From NCBI GenBank assembly GCA_004154925.1, contig QJNS01000015.1, positions 124,001 through 188,000 of the forward strand: a stretch of 64,000 bases of DNA. Reading direction: 5' to 3'. Under the pieces are notes generated by a model. That model saw only the letters and a list, made by a program, of their open reading frames with translations. It was not told the DNA's origin and did not search any database. Shown piece by piece: positions 10,987 to 23,830 of the stretch. Position 1 is the stretch's first letter; every line of letters begins with the position of its first letter. Position numbers and translations under genes: made by a program. Source of the DNA: Monosporascus cannonballus (taxonomy: Eukaryota > Ascomycota > Sordariomycetes > Xylariales).

Positions 10987-13900
10987 TATTATAAGTTTTT
11001 ATATAGTAATATTATTGAATTTTGAACAATACCTTTTATAATTATATGAATTAGCGCATAAACACTGATTTTTAATAGGAACTTAATTTCTATATACAAT
11101 CTAGAAATTTAAAGCTTAAATATAATAATTTACGTTAAGTTTAACACAGATCAATATATTAAAATTTAAAGTTCAAGAATCTTAATTATATAATAAAAAG
11201 ATAATATGTAAAATATCGTTATTTAGACAAAAATATACTTAGGTTTTAGGAGTTTGAAAAATTAATAAATAAGATTTTTGCCGTTAAGTTGTTTTTTAAG
11301 GAAAAGCCTTTTTGATTAGTTCGAATTTATTATAAAAGACTATTTAGAATGCGTAAAGGCCGATTAAAAATATTAATTCGGGTTTTTTTAACAATTATAT
11401 TAATTTTCAAAATAAGTAAAAGGTTGATATCGAAAGATTTGACGAAAGATTTACAATAATATAATAAACTTTTTGATTGCGTTAAAAAATCAGTTTTAAA
11501 ATAAGTAATAATGTTTATGAAATTGATAGATAAAATAAAATAAAATAATAACGAAGAAAATGTTTATATCGACATATTTTATAAGCTATTAAAGAAGAAC
11601 GTTAAAACTAAATTATTAAATTTTTTAAAACATTAGCTTGCAAATTAATACATTATCAAAAGTAATAAGATTAAGCATAAATTATTCGAATACTGTATAA
11701 AATATAATATATTTTAAAATACGGATATTTTTGTATTAATTAAGGATAAAACGTAGTATATATTTTATATTTTGTAGTATAATATTACAATCTATAGAAT
11801 TTGAACCAGTGTAATATATAAATAAGAATTAAGTTAAATATTATAATTATTCTAAAAAATATGTTATTATTAAAATATCTTTAAAAAAATTAAAGATTAT
11901 AATAAAATAATTAAGTATTTTTATTTAAAGAAATACTCCATAAATAATGAAAAAATTTCAAAGTTATTAATATAATTCAAATCCGGAACGAAATAAGTCT
12001 ATCATATTAAAACATTCGACATAAAATGAGAAGAGATAAAAAGCTAATTCGAAACACGTTAAGAAAATAATAATATATCTTAAAAGTAGTTAAAAAAGTT
12101 AAGGATATATTAAGAATAAAAAAAGAATATCTTAGAATTCTAAAACTATATGAGAAGATATACGCTATTTATTAAAAATAATGTAAATATTCCGTTTATA
12201 ATATATAGAAACACTTTGTTCATTAACATATTAAATGTATCTATTAAAAAATCTAGTTTTAACTAAATCGAAAATTATTAAATATATAAATAATAATATT
12301 AAAATTTTCGAAGTATTGTTTTATAAAACGATATCGATATAAAAATAATTTTATAAAACCAATTAAAAAGAACATAATATTTATAAAACCCTTTGGTATT
12401 TTTATAATTAATATCATTATTAAACCTTAGAAAAATATTGGTTAAGGGTTATTCTACAAATTTATATTTTAATTAATGCTTTTTATAAACTTTTAAAAAA
12501 ATAAGTTTTAAAAGACCAATTGCAAAAATTTACTCAAAGCTTTATTAGAAAAACCAAAAATTTTAATAAAAGTTATAAAATATTATACCTTATATAAAGA
12601 TTTATTTATTTGAAAGGAAAGAAATGATAAATTGGTTAAAGTTTTTAATATATTTAATATAATAAATATGGCAGTAAAAACGATAAATATGATAGTTTAA
12701 CATATTGTACCGAAAAATATAAATAAAGTTCTATGAATTTGAAAAAAACCGTATTTAATAAAAAATGTAAAATAACGAAATTCTAAAAAATTAAATAGAA
12801 AATTTAAAGAACGTTTTAAGTATAATAATAAAAGTCGTTAATAATTATAATATTTTAAAAGTATGAATTAAAATATATTAATATATTATAAGAAAAGATT
12901 ATTCAATTCTACGCAAAAATTATACTATATCGGATATTATTAATAAACTAAAAATTTATATAAGTACAAATACCGAAAGTTAAGACTTACTTACGATATT
13001 AAAGAATTTTATACAAAATTAATAATTGCGATATTTTATTTAAAACGATATTACACGATTAATTTCGATATCGTTTTATTTAAAAACTACGAAATAATTT
13101 TAAGGTTGCTATAAATATATTAATAGAGAATTTTACTTAATTGACATATTAATTAGGTAAAATTCGGTTTATATTTCGTTAATTTTTAAAATATTAAGAT
13201 TTGAAATTTCGATTAAAAATGACGACGAATATAGGCATAAAAATAAAATAACTATTTTATTATAAAGAGGGATAAAATATAAACCAAAGAGTTATTAAAA
13301 ATAGAACGTATTATTATTGTGTTTAAAATAGAATTTAAATAATTAAATAACGATTTAAAATAAAAACTTTAAATATGAAGATTTTACGGATATATTATTA
13401 TAATACTATAAATTCAGACAGTCTTGTAAGACTAAATTTAATATAGAATTATTAAAATACAGCGAATAAGATTATAAAGTAATTTAAAAATAGGTTTATT
13501 TACAAATTTTTATCGTATTTATAACTTTGATAAAACTAAATTATGTATTTTTAAAAAATATATATAAATATTCGGTTATAAAAGAGATAAATTTAATTTT
13601 TGAAGTTCCTCGTAAAATACTTTATATTTTTCATATGTTTAAAAAATTGCAAAGTACAATTTATGGTAGATTATCGATAATTAAATAATAATAATATTAA
13701 AAAGTCGTATTATTATTATATATTTTTAAAATACAGGACGGATTTCATAAAGCTTAATAATTTATAACGTTGCATTTTGAAGATAAATATAGCTTTATTA
13801 AAAAATTTAAAAAGGTATAAATAAAAATAACTTTTAAAACGAAATGCGAATTATTTAAATATTTGATTATATTGATAAAATTTACAAACGTATTAATACT

Positions 13901-16759
13901 TTTTCAACGGATAATAAATTATATATTAAAAAATGTGTTCCTGTTTTTCATTTATTACTTTAATTATATTTTCAATTATTGGGAAATCAAAAAACCATAT
14001 ATTAAATAAGTTTATAAAATTCTTTAAACTTTATGAAACGCTGAATTATTAATTCACAGAAACAGGGTTATTTTGAAAGACGAAAAAATAAAATATCTAA
14101 AATATATTATTGTCATAAGATATATTACTATGTTAAAATATATTAAAATAAATGTTTTAAAAATTACTATAATTATAAAATACCAAATATAAACGATAGT
14201 TAAAAACGAATACGTATTTTTTAAACTTACTACTTTTTATTAGTTTATTTGAAACTTCAGCAAATTTAATATACTTTTAGTTGACCTTATTAAAAAAGAA
14301 TTTATATAAATATTATAAATAACAAAAATATTTTTATAACTTAAAAATACGATGTAATACGATTCGTTATATTAGCAACCGATATTTCGAAATATATATT
14401 AAATACGCTAATTGGAGAATAAAACGATTAAGGCAAATTATATTTTTTATCGTATTTTTTTCGTCTAAGTTAAGAACAGCAAATTTAAAATATGTTATTT
14501 CAAATAAAAAATTTATAATTATTATTATGAGTTTTCGAAACTCTAGAGGTTTTGAAGTGACATTTGTGTTAAGTTGAAATATATATGAATTATTAAAATT
14601 TTACCCGTTTTATTACGACGAAAATATTTACGAGGTAATAATCACAAAAGGTAAAAATATAGTGAATTTTAACGTCATTGTTGTTTATAAAAAAGTTTAA
14701 AAAACAGTAAAATAAATATTTAAATAGATCACTAAATTTTGAAAAAGGTTTTTGGTTAAAATTAATAATATAATATTCGATATTAGTATAAAATGATACT
14801 TACATTTACGTTTAATTGTAATAATATAGGTTATATTATAAAATATATTTTAAAAAGTTAAGAAAACAGTAATAATTTACTAAAAATGAAATTAACAAAT
14901 AGATTTCATATACGATATATACAAATATCAGCTATATAAATATTTAAGGATTTATAAAACCGTAAAATAATTTTAACCTCTTTAATATTTTTAAAAAAAC
15001 AAAAATAATAACTTAAAAATACTACAATAATATAATGTTTATAATACGGCTAAGACATAACGATATAGATTATGCGAAAAATTATAATTATTATAAATTG
15101 TATTATTAAATTTTGTTTATTAGAGAATCTAATAATAAGAATATATTCCCATAATAGTTTCGTTATTAATAACAGATTCATAAAGGTTTTGTTTAATTTT
15201 TATCTTATTAAGAGAATAATAATGCTAAGCAAATAATATATATATTTTCTTAATATACATTTTTCCTTTATACGAATTATTATACGAATTTATTTGCGAT
15301 AAAGAGATTACGTTTAATTTACTGCTCTTAAAAATGTTGTAATATGAATTAATTCAAATTATAAGTTATTTAACAAATTTTAAACTTAAATAAGTAATTC
15401 AAGGGAACAGATAAAATAAATATTAAATCCGTATTTAAAATATTATATTAATTACGAATTAAATAATTAAGTTAAATAGTTATTTACTGTGTAATTAACT
15501 TATATATTAATTATTATGAAAATACTGAAACGATTTGAATATATACGAATTTTGGTTTTATATCGCGTATTTCTAAAAATACGCATAATTGATTTATAAC
15601 CGTTAAAATAATATTAATATCCGAATAGTTTAACCAATTATAGCAAGAAATAAAATTAAAATTAAATTTTATACGTAAAAGGAAAAAATAAGAGTTATAA
15701 ATAAAAAAGTTAAAAGATTTTTTAAATTATTTTACTGTATTATAAAAATATTTATATAAAAGAAGTTAATAAAACTCCGATTTTAAACATACGCGCTTAT
15801 ATAAAATTATTTAAAAAACTTTTTAAAATTTTTTTAATTGGAATTTTCATTTTCCATTAAATTTCATCCAGTTTTAACAATTGTTATTTAAATTAAAAAT
15901 AAATATTATTAAGGTTTAGATAAGATGAAATAAGGTAGAGCTGGAAAATAACGGTATATATAAAAGGGGGAATTTATTTAATATAAGGAAGGGAAAAGGA
16001 TTTATCCAGTACTTAATTAAATAAAAAAACTACCCTGATTTCGAAAAAATCTAGAAATTCGTTAAAAATCTTATTAGCGTTTAAGGTTTACTAAAGATTT
16101 TTTACTAGCAAGAACAGAATTACTAAAAAACATTTTAATTAAAATTAGTAAAAAGTTAATCCGACAAGCCGAAAGCAGATTAATTAAAACAAAAAACGAT
16201 TTATGTCAGTATAATTACGCGGCTTTAATAATAATTTGGTTTTTTATTTTTGCCTTTTTAGTTTATATAAGGATTAAAGGTTACATTAAATTATTGTAAT
16301 GGTTTTGAAATTAAATACCTTTTTTTAATTACGTAATCGAATAAATTACGTTAAATGTTTTTTACTACTAATGTTAAAATTCGAGTTAATAACGTTAAAG
16401 ATTTAATAAACATTTTTTCGTTAAAGTTTTTTCGTATTCGAAACGTTAATATTTACGATAAATGTTTTGAAAAAAAGATAATAAAACATTTGTTTTATTG
16501 TAATATTAACCGTGTATTACACATTCTTTATAATGTAAAATATTTTCTATTATTTCGTGTTATACGTTTTTCGAAAAAAATCAAAAATAAGCGATAATTT
16601 TAAAATTAAAAATTTAAATACTTTTACCAAATCAATACGATGAATTATAAAAGAACGAAATTTGTGACGAATTTTAAAAATACGAAAATTATAGTAGAAA
16701 AAAATGGATATTTATTAAGAAAAACATCTTAAAATAAGATTTCGGGAAAAAAGAAATCA

Positions 16760-17139
16760 TATTATAATTTAATAGACCTAGGCCTGCAAAAACGATTATA
16801 ACGACAAGAATAAAACGATTTACTTTATAAGTTACGTAATAAGTAATTACTGATATATTCGTAATTATTTTAATAGTATTGTAATTAATCAAAATTATAA
16901 TTATTGTAAATAACGTAATTAAAATAATTAGCAATATAAAGAACAATTATATATACGTCCTTTATTTCTATAATTTAAATAATAATAATTTGTAATAATA
17001 CTTCGTTATCTAAAATATTGTTGATATTACGAAACGCAATAATTTTAATATATTATTATGTAGATTTTTAAGATATTTTTGCCAACAGAAACCCGTACGA
17101 CTTAGGTTTAATAGTTGGTTAAACCGCCTAGCCGTCACA
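16760..17139 (+). repeat. Gypsy-1 3' LTR (uninterrupted)
   Basis: 380 bp preceded by a purine tract and followed by the TSD copy AATAG. At the position equal to the Copia-1a target it reads ATATT, a single uninterrupted copy of the site that is duplicated as ATACC/ATATC around Copia-1a. It therefore serves as an internal empty site. Confidence 0.9.
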
Positions 17140-17144
17140 AATAG

Positions 17145-17517
17145 GTGTAGTCGAATAAGGGCCTTCCAAGCTTGATAATCCGAAATTTCTAAGTTAAGTA
17201 ATAAGGTATCCAGCCTTTATACATAGTTATATATCTTAAACCGAATGGCTTAAAAAAATGTTATGTTACACAACTCTTAAAAGCTCTTTGTTAATTGTTG
17301 CCTCTGTTTCTGGCGTATCCGTAGCCGTTACGTACCTGTATTTAGCTATATACCGAATTCGGCTAAAAGTATGAATTCTCGTAATTTAATTTCGCCAACA
17401 GCCCTTCATTCAACCGGAAACCTGCCAAATTTCTACGTCGCTAAAAGTTAAGGCGATTTCCCTACAAACGGGTTATGGCCTAATAGTTGGAGACCTAGGA
17501 GCACGACCTCCACCAGG
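17145..17517. other. Moderate-GC ancestral host segment between Gypsy-1 and Gypsy-3
   Basis: Less AT-rich than either neighbour. It is what remains of the original locus between two independent insertions: it continues leftwards at 3056 (across AATAG) and rightwards at 27211 (across GTTAC). I see no gene in it. A few stretches near 17.15-17.2 kb faintly resemble gypsy leader sequence. Confidence 0.55.
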
Positions 17518-17522
17518 GTTAC

Positions 17523-17909
17523 TATGACGACTGACGGTTTAATCAATTATTAAACCTAAGTAGTACGAGTTTATATTGGCAGAAATATCGTAAGATTTTA
17601 AGCAATAAATAAAGTAACTAGTTACGTTTCGTAATACCAAAAGGGTTTTGGATAACCAAATGTTATTACAAACTGCTGCTATTTAAATTATAAAAACAAC
17701 AAACGTATATATCTTAACCTAGCTTATTAACTTAGTATTAATAAATTAATAATACGGTTTACGGATTTATTATTAGTAAGTTAATAATTCGGCTTATTAG
17801 TTTATTATCAAGAAGTTAATAATCTATTAGGTACTTTAACTTACTTAATTTTTTTAAGTTATTTGTATTGCAATCGTTTTTAAAAGCTCTAATTTTTAAA
17901 AACATAATA
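17523..17909 (-). repeat. Gypsy-3 3' LTR
   Basis: 387 bp. The left end TATGACG follows the TSD GTTAC. The right end, read on the minus strand, begins TATTATG and is preceded by a purine tract (AAAAAAGAAAT). Confidence 0.85.
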
Positions 17910-19122
17910 TAATTTCTTTTTTCCCAAAAATCTTAACCTTAAAACGTTATTCTCAGTAAATCTCTCGCCTTTTTAATTATATTTAATTGTATTTATAAAC
18001 GTCGCTTTTGTAAAACCTACTAACGTTTTGCTTTAATTAACTTAATTAAAGTAAAAAGTTTCGAAATTCTACCGTATTTTTAAGCTTTTTAAATTTTTTA
18101 TGTGTTAAAATAAAAACAATTGTTTTCGCTATGAAGAATATACACGTTACAGCCGGTTATATAATAAAATAGAGGTTCCTATTTCGATAGTTAATTATTA
18201 TGTCGCGAAAGTTCCTTCTTTTAAAAAAATTAACCGCAGAAAAGGCCTTATTTAATTCTTTTACCCCATTATTCTATATTCGTCATTAATAGTAACTATA
18301 CTAAATATAAAACACTAAGTGTATTAATTGTACTTTTTAATAATTAAATAAGTTCGAAAATCGTAAATGCCCTAAAAAGAAAATAATAATAAAAAGTCAA
18401 GAGTTTAAAAATATAAATGTTATTAACTGGAATTTCGTTAATTCGCAAATGCCGTTTTTATAAAACGTTAATTAAAACGCGATTTTGAGTTCCGTTATTA
18501 TTAATAAAAGTTTTTTTAATAAACGTTAAGTATTTATAAGATTTTCTACAGGTTTTTAAATATTTTCGGAATCCGGATGATTTTTTAATTTAATTAAGTA
18601 TTACGTAAATCTAAATTTGTTTTCGTATATTGGATACTTTTTTTATTTCGGATATAATTTGTCTCTTATTTTCTTTTTTTCTTATTTCGTATAAATCTTA
18701 ATAATATATAATAACTTAAATAAAGAAATATAACAAATAAAATAAAAAATTGTAAAGATTTTCTTACTGCTTTTAGATAGATTAATATATTTTAAATCAA
18801 AGTTTTTACTAGATCTTTTTATTTCAATACTTTCTATAATAAAAAAGTTATTATTTTCTTTTTAAATTTTTTAAACGTTTTTACTTATAATATTTACTCA
18901 TTTAATCGCGTATAAATGCTAATTCCGTTTTTATTTCTTAATACAACTATTTAAATTATTTTAACGCAAGTATTACTTTATTGTTAATAGATTTACTATA
19001 TATTTTTTTCTAGATATGAAATATAAAACTAAAATTTGCCTTTATTAAAAATCGTTTAATTCTTTTACAATAATCAATATTATGTATTAATTAAAAAATA
19101 AATAACTTTTTAAGTTAATTAT

Positions 19123-19865
19123 TATAAGAAAATAGCCTCGGAGCGTTTTTTATTTCAGCGCGGATAAGGATTCCTAATCCACTTTAGCGTTAAAACTGTT
19201 GATCTTTTGGATTATATAGCAAAGTAACTAAACCTTTTTATTCTCTTACATTATTCTAATATTAATCGGGTGCATTGGCCATTAGTCGGGACCACAGATT
19301 AAGGTTCGAATTCGATACAAAAGTTAAAAAATACTAAGAATTTTTTATAGATCGTTAAAACGAAGCTTTCGTTGCGTTTATAAGGCTAAATAACTTATTT
19401 ATACGCATTTAACAAAGCAGTTAGCAATTAGTCACCATACGATAATATTAATAACTTAGGATAATAAGGGCCTTTTCGTTTTCGCAATTGTTTCGATCGG
19501 CGATATTTCAATATTATAAGCGGCTGGGGTTGTACTTAATCTCTTAAAGGTTTAACATACTTAAGCCGTTATCTATTGCGCGTATCGCCGAAAAATTCAC
19601 TAAGCCAAACAGAGCTAATAGATAAAGGGATAACGAATAAAAACGCGGGCTATTTTTGAAAATCTTTCGACGCATTGCCGGGAGTACGCTAATTAAGAAA
19701 TCGAGACAATGCTTAAAAGAAAGGGGAAATAATGTAAGGAAATAGCTTCGAGGCGTTCCTTACTTAAGCGCAGACAAGAACTTCTAACGCACCTTAACGT
19801 TAAAATTGCTGATCTTTTGAATTATGTAATAAAATAGCTAAATTTTTAAATTCTTTTTTCTTAAT
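19123..19865 (+). mobile_element. TRIM-1: miniature LTR element of about 740 bp inside Gypsy-3
   Basis: Two direct repeats of about 128-132 bp (19123-19250 and 19733-about 19865) begin TATAAG/TGTAAG. The left copy ends CTTACA, the inverse of TGTAAG. They flank about 480 bp of non-coding sequence. The second copy is preceded by a strong purine tract (AAAAGAAAGGGGAAATAA), as at the 3' LTR of a retrotransposon. The interior holds GGTTCGAATTCGA near 19310, similar to a tRNA T-loop/B-box, but no complete tRNA. No protein is encoded. Terminal-repeat-in-miniature (TRIM) is my reading; a TSD could not be shown. Confidence 0.65.
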
Positions 19866-19984
19866 TTTGTAGGTATTTAAAATAATATCTTAAACATACT
19901 TTTTAAGTGTTGGGTTTAAATGTTACATTTTTTTTAATTTATTTAAAAATAAAAAATAAATGGAATTCATTATTTAAAAAAATT

Positions 19985-20105
19985 GTAAGACAACGAAAGT
20001 GCGACGCTAGCCACAATACCAAAAGGTCAGCAATTCCAAACCCTAATTGGGGTTTGGACACCCTAATCCACCTTATAAGGACCAGCTGTGCATATCAACA
20101 CAAAA
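19985..20105. repeat. Normal-GC island with a perfect hairpin beside a (TA)n tract
   Basis: About 120 bp of balanced composition inside AT-rich Gypsy-3. It contains CCAAACCC-TAATTG-GGGTTTGG (8-bp perfect arms) near 20037-20058 and is followed by an uninterrupted TA tract at about 20125-20160. It keeps CpA and TpG dinucleotides that RIP would have removed, so it probably arrived later or escaped. It may be a miniature element; I do not recognise it. Confidence 0.5.
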
Positions 20106-20123
20106 ATAATTTAATATAATAAG

Positions 20124-20124
<1 letters not shown>

Positions 20125-20160
<36 letters not shown>
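20125..20160. repeat. (TA)n microsatellite
   Basis: About 36 bp of uninterrupted alternating T and A. Other TA tracts occur near 23563-23581 and 26699-26719. Confidence 0.9.
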
Positions 20161-20163
<3 letters not shown>

Positions 20164-21335
20164 GTATTTAAAATATATGTAAAATAGTGTAATTTAATTT
20201 AATTGTTATATTATCGAATACAGAAAATTAAATACTAAAAACTATGATACTTAAACTTTATAATTTTTTAAAGATTAATAATAATTATAAATTTCCATAA
20301 AGTTTATATCGTTTATACTAGCCGTATTATAAATATTGTATTATTATCGAACTTTTTAAATTATTATGTTTATTGTAAGAAAATAGTAAATATGTTAAAA
20401 TAATTTTAAAATTTTATAAATATCTAAACATCGAATTAATATTTATACATATTACGAATTAAAGCTATTTAATGTTTTTCTCAACTATATAACTTATTTA
20501 TGCTTTTAGTTTTTCATAAATCGTGGTTATATTTTGGGGTTTGTTAATACATATCTTAAAATATAACCCGTATTATTATAATTTATCGTAAGTATAAATA
20601 TCTTTTTAAACGATTATCGCAAATTATATAATTAATTTTAAATTTTTTTCAAAATATAGGCGGTTGTACACAGTATTTATTTTATTATTTTTAAACCGTT
20701 TTCATAATTAATAGCACAATCGAATTTTTTTTACATAAAGTAATTATTATTTCGAGAATTCTTCGAACGTAATAAAAGTGATAAAATTTTAATAATTCGT
20801 ATAAACATTTACTGAATAAGAATTTTCTTTGAAAAATATCTAAATTTCTGAAAAAGCATAATAATGACTACCAATAGTTTATTTAATATAATATAATTAA
20901 ATTCGATTTTTTAATTTATAGCAAAATAATATAATAAGGTATAATATATTTTAATTATTTTGCTATTTAATTATTACATTGAAAGCATATATCGAAATAT
21001 TAGATTTTAAGTTAATAAAAGATATTAAATTATTTATAGTTAATTTTAATTTTTAATTATCTTTTTTGAATTTTTTGAAACGTTTTTTATTTATAATATA
21101 AATTTAAAATTTTAATTATATTGTTTTTATGTTATAATAATTTTGCTAAGATTTTTAATTAACGTTTTATAATAATTAATACATTTATTTTTTAGAAACC
21201 TTTTCTATCCGTAATTAGTATTTTTTGTTTTATAACAATAACGTTTTTTAAAATCTATTTTAACACATTTGGAAAAAATTATATATTTTAAATATTTTAT
21301 TTCGTATTTATAAATACTAAAATTTTAATATTAAA

Positions 21336-21814
21336 TGTTAAGGCATAGAAGAACAAAAGTATAGCTATTATATTACTAAAAGTGGAACGTTATCAAGTCG
21401 AGCCCTGACTGTCTTGTTCTGCCTTATATACCTACAAGGTGTTATTTGAGATTATAACAATAAGTTCTTTTTCAGTTATATCGTCCCGATGCAATTAATT
21501 AAAAGTTAAAGGCCCCTTACCGACAATCGCCTAACCGCCCGGCAATTTTCGAATTGTGCGTCGATTTAAGCCCCGTGCTCGAATAATTACGTTAACTGGA
21601 AATCCGCCCCGTATATATTCCTTATATGCGGGATAAGTTAGCTGCCCAGTTTAGGAATCGAACGCATAACCCATGGAGGATGTAATAAATTGTTACGGCA
21701 CAGAAGAACAAGAGTCTAGCCATTATACCACTAAAAGTGGAACGTTGTCAGATCGAGCCCTAACCGCCTTATCCTGCTCTATATACTTATAAAGTGCCAC
21801 TTGGAACTATAATA
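21336..21814 (+). mobile_element. TRIM-2: miniature LTR element of 479 bp inside Gypsy-3
   Basis: Two direct repeats of exactly 124 bp (21336-21459 and 21691-21814) begin TGTTA and end in forms of ACTGTGACA. They enclose 231 bp with no coding capacity. A short purine run (GGAGGA) lies before the second repeat. Single copies of the same 124-bp unit occur at 28874-28997 and 33019-33142. No matching 5-bp TSD is visible (TTAAA left, CTAAT right), so an ectopic exchange or different ends remain possible. The interior is less AT-rich than the host element. Confidence 0.68.
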
Positions 21815-23589
21815 CTAATTGAAAAATAATTATTTTATAATATTTTTAAAAATTATAAGCGTATATTATAAATATCTTTCAAGGTTCCGAATAAATAAAA
21901 GTATTATAGATTTAATATATAACAAATATTTGAAGTTATTTTCCTAATATAAAATTTAAAATAAGTTAAAATATTATTAATACGTATATAAATGTTACAA
22001 ATATAATGAAATACTTAAACAATTCGTATTTTTTTTATTTTAATAAGTTTATATTTATTTTTATTTTTAAATATTATAAAATATTTAAGTTTATACAGTC
22101 GATTTTTTATTTTAACAATTAAAACAAAATATTGTTTAAATATCGATAATTAATTATAACAAATATTGTATTAGTTTTTAAAAATACGAAAAATATGAAA
22201 TTTTCTACAAACAAATTTAAAAATCTTATTTATACTTTTATACGATTTTCTAAATATTTTTTTTTAAAAATACGCAACTTATTTTCGTTAAAGTTATAAA
22301 TAGGGTAAACTTTTCTAAATGTTGTTAAAAAATTCCTTTCTAATTTTATTTCTTATATTTTAATATTTTCGTATCGAGTTTCTTAATAAAAAAGTATATG
22401 TATTTATAATATAACAATAATTTATTAATTAAAGTTTTAAATTTTTAATAATATTATTTTAAATTATCATTTAATTTATTAAACTTCGTTTTTATATTTA
22501 CAATAATATATTAAATATTCGCTGTCTGCTTACATTAGATGTTTTCAAATAATAATATATTTTTCGTATTTTTATATCTGTGTTTGGCGTTATTTTTAAT
22601 GAAATCTTAATCTTTTATTAATGGAATATAAAATAAACCTCATGGAATTAATTCTTCTCTGAATTAAATTTCGTATTAATATTGTTATGATATTTCTAAA
22701 ATTATACTATAATTCTCAAATAAAACACTATCGAAATTAATAATTTGATATCGTTTTTAAATCAAAATCTTAAAATAATTATTGTTATATTTAAATTTCC
22801 GGTTATAATAAATAAAACATTATTTTTCGATATTTATAATTACGAAAAAAATTAACTTATATTTTTATAACTATTTTTATTTATTAGTAATATATTATTA
22901 TAATATATTTATACGTTTCGATTAATATGTTTACAACAATAAAATATTACCTGTTTTTATCGTTATATATAAAATCTTTTTAAGAAAACTTTTTAATTCC
23001 TTTAGATTTCATTATTTGATTGTTTTTTTATAAATAACGTTTTTAAAAAAAAATTCGAATTCGTTATATTCTATTTATATTTTTTTCGTATAATATATAA
23101 AGTTATTATATTTATCCTTTTTATTAGTACATAAATAATATAAGTTATATCAATTATTTTAATTATATTATAATCTTTTGTCTAATTTAATAAAATCTTT
23201 TCCGTATAACGTATGGTATTTTGTTTATTTTTTTATAACTTATCATTTTTAAAATAATATTCGTAAATAAAATATTAAAGTTCTTTTTAACATTTTCTAA
23301 GGTTTATAATAATTACTAATTAAAAATAAACATCCGTAATAACCTTTCGGTAATATTTCTTTAAGTTACGTTAAATTAATTTTTTTGAAAATTAATAATT
23401 GTATTAATCGTAAAAATAATTTTTTTCTTAACAATATATTTATTTTTGCCAATTGTATAAAGTTATTTACGTATTAACTTTATTTTATAATGTGATATTA
23501 CAAAAATATGGGTATTATTATATATTTATTTTGTTATATCCGATTTAATTTCAAAAATCCAATTATATATATATATATATATTGAATTG

Positions 23590-23830
23590 GAGATAGGGCT
23601 AATCTAAGTGTATGGGATACAGGACATCTTGATCAGGGCTTAGGAGTGGAAACTGTCTGGCGTCCCTGCTGCTATGGGAAACTGCATACAAAAGTTGACA
23701 GGTCAGCATTTTATAGACCGCCGCCGACCCACTTGGAAATGCTAGAACCTTCGACAACAAATATCGTCGATGCCTAACAGCTAGCTATCACCTTGCAGCC
23801 TGGCAACCCAACACCAACCCCACTTCAATA
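23590..23830. repeat. 240-bp normal-GC island bounded by inverted TA/TTGAA ends
   Basis: An abrupt change from AT-rich sequence to about 240 bp of balanced composition. It lies between ...ATATATATTGAA (left, ending about 23587) and TTCAATATATAT... (right, from about 23824), which are inverted copies of one another. There is no open frame of note and no tRNA-type box. It looks like a non-autonomous insertion into a TA tract that arrived after RIP of Gypsy-3 or avoided it. I do not recognise the sequence. Confidence 0.55.

Larger units (their letters stand above)
3057..17139 (+). mobile_element. Gypsy-1: Ty3/gypsy-type LTR retrotransposon, full-length but heavily mutated, split by Copia-1a
   Basis: The element is bounded by LTRs of about 380 bp that begin TGTGACG and end CGTCACA (mutated to CGTTATT in the 5' copy), with a perfect 5-bp TSD AATAG at 3052-3056 and 17140-17144. 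The 5' LTR is interrupted by Copia-1a; without the insert the element is about 6.5 kb, a usual gypsy length. The interior (10987-16759) has no open frame longer than about 80 codons. It runs parallel to Gypsy-2b, with a recognisable reverse-transcriptase block at about 13.6-14.2 kb, which gives the + orientation. A purine tract (GGGAAAAAAGAAATCA) precedes the 3' LTR. Family assignment rests on similarity to Gypsy-2b, whose pol motifs are clearer. Confidence 0.85.

Noticed and set aside
16689..16946. 85-codon minus-strand frame rich in Ile, Leu and Val that looks like membrane segments
   Set aside because: It runs across the Gypsy-1 3' LTR boundary; the hydrophobic look comes from AT-rich codons (ATT, TTA).
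19260..19330. A tRNA gene, because of GGTTCGAATTCGA
   Set aside because: No cloverleaf can be drawn and no clear A-box; kept only as a tRNA-like word inside TRIM-1.
21336..21480. A tRNA gene, because the reverse strand has TAGTGGTATAATGGCTAG (A-box-like)
   Set aside because: No matching B-box at the right distance, no acceptor stem or anticodon stem can be formed; the piece is one unit of the 124-bp repeat.
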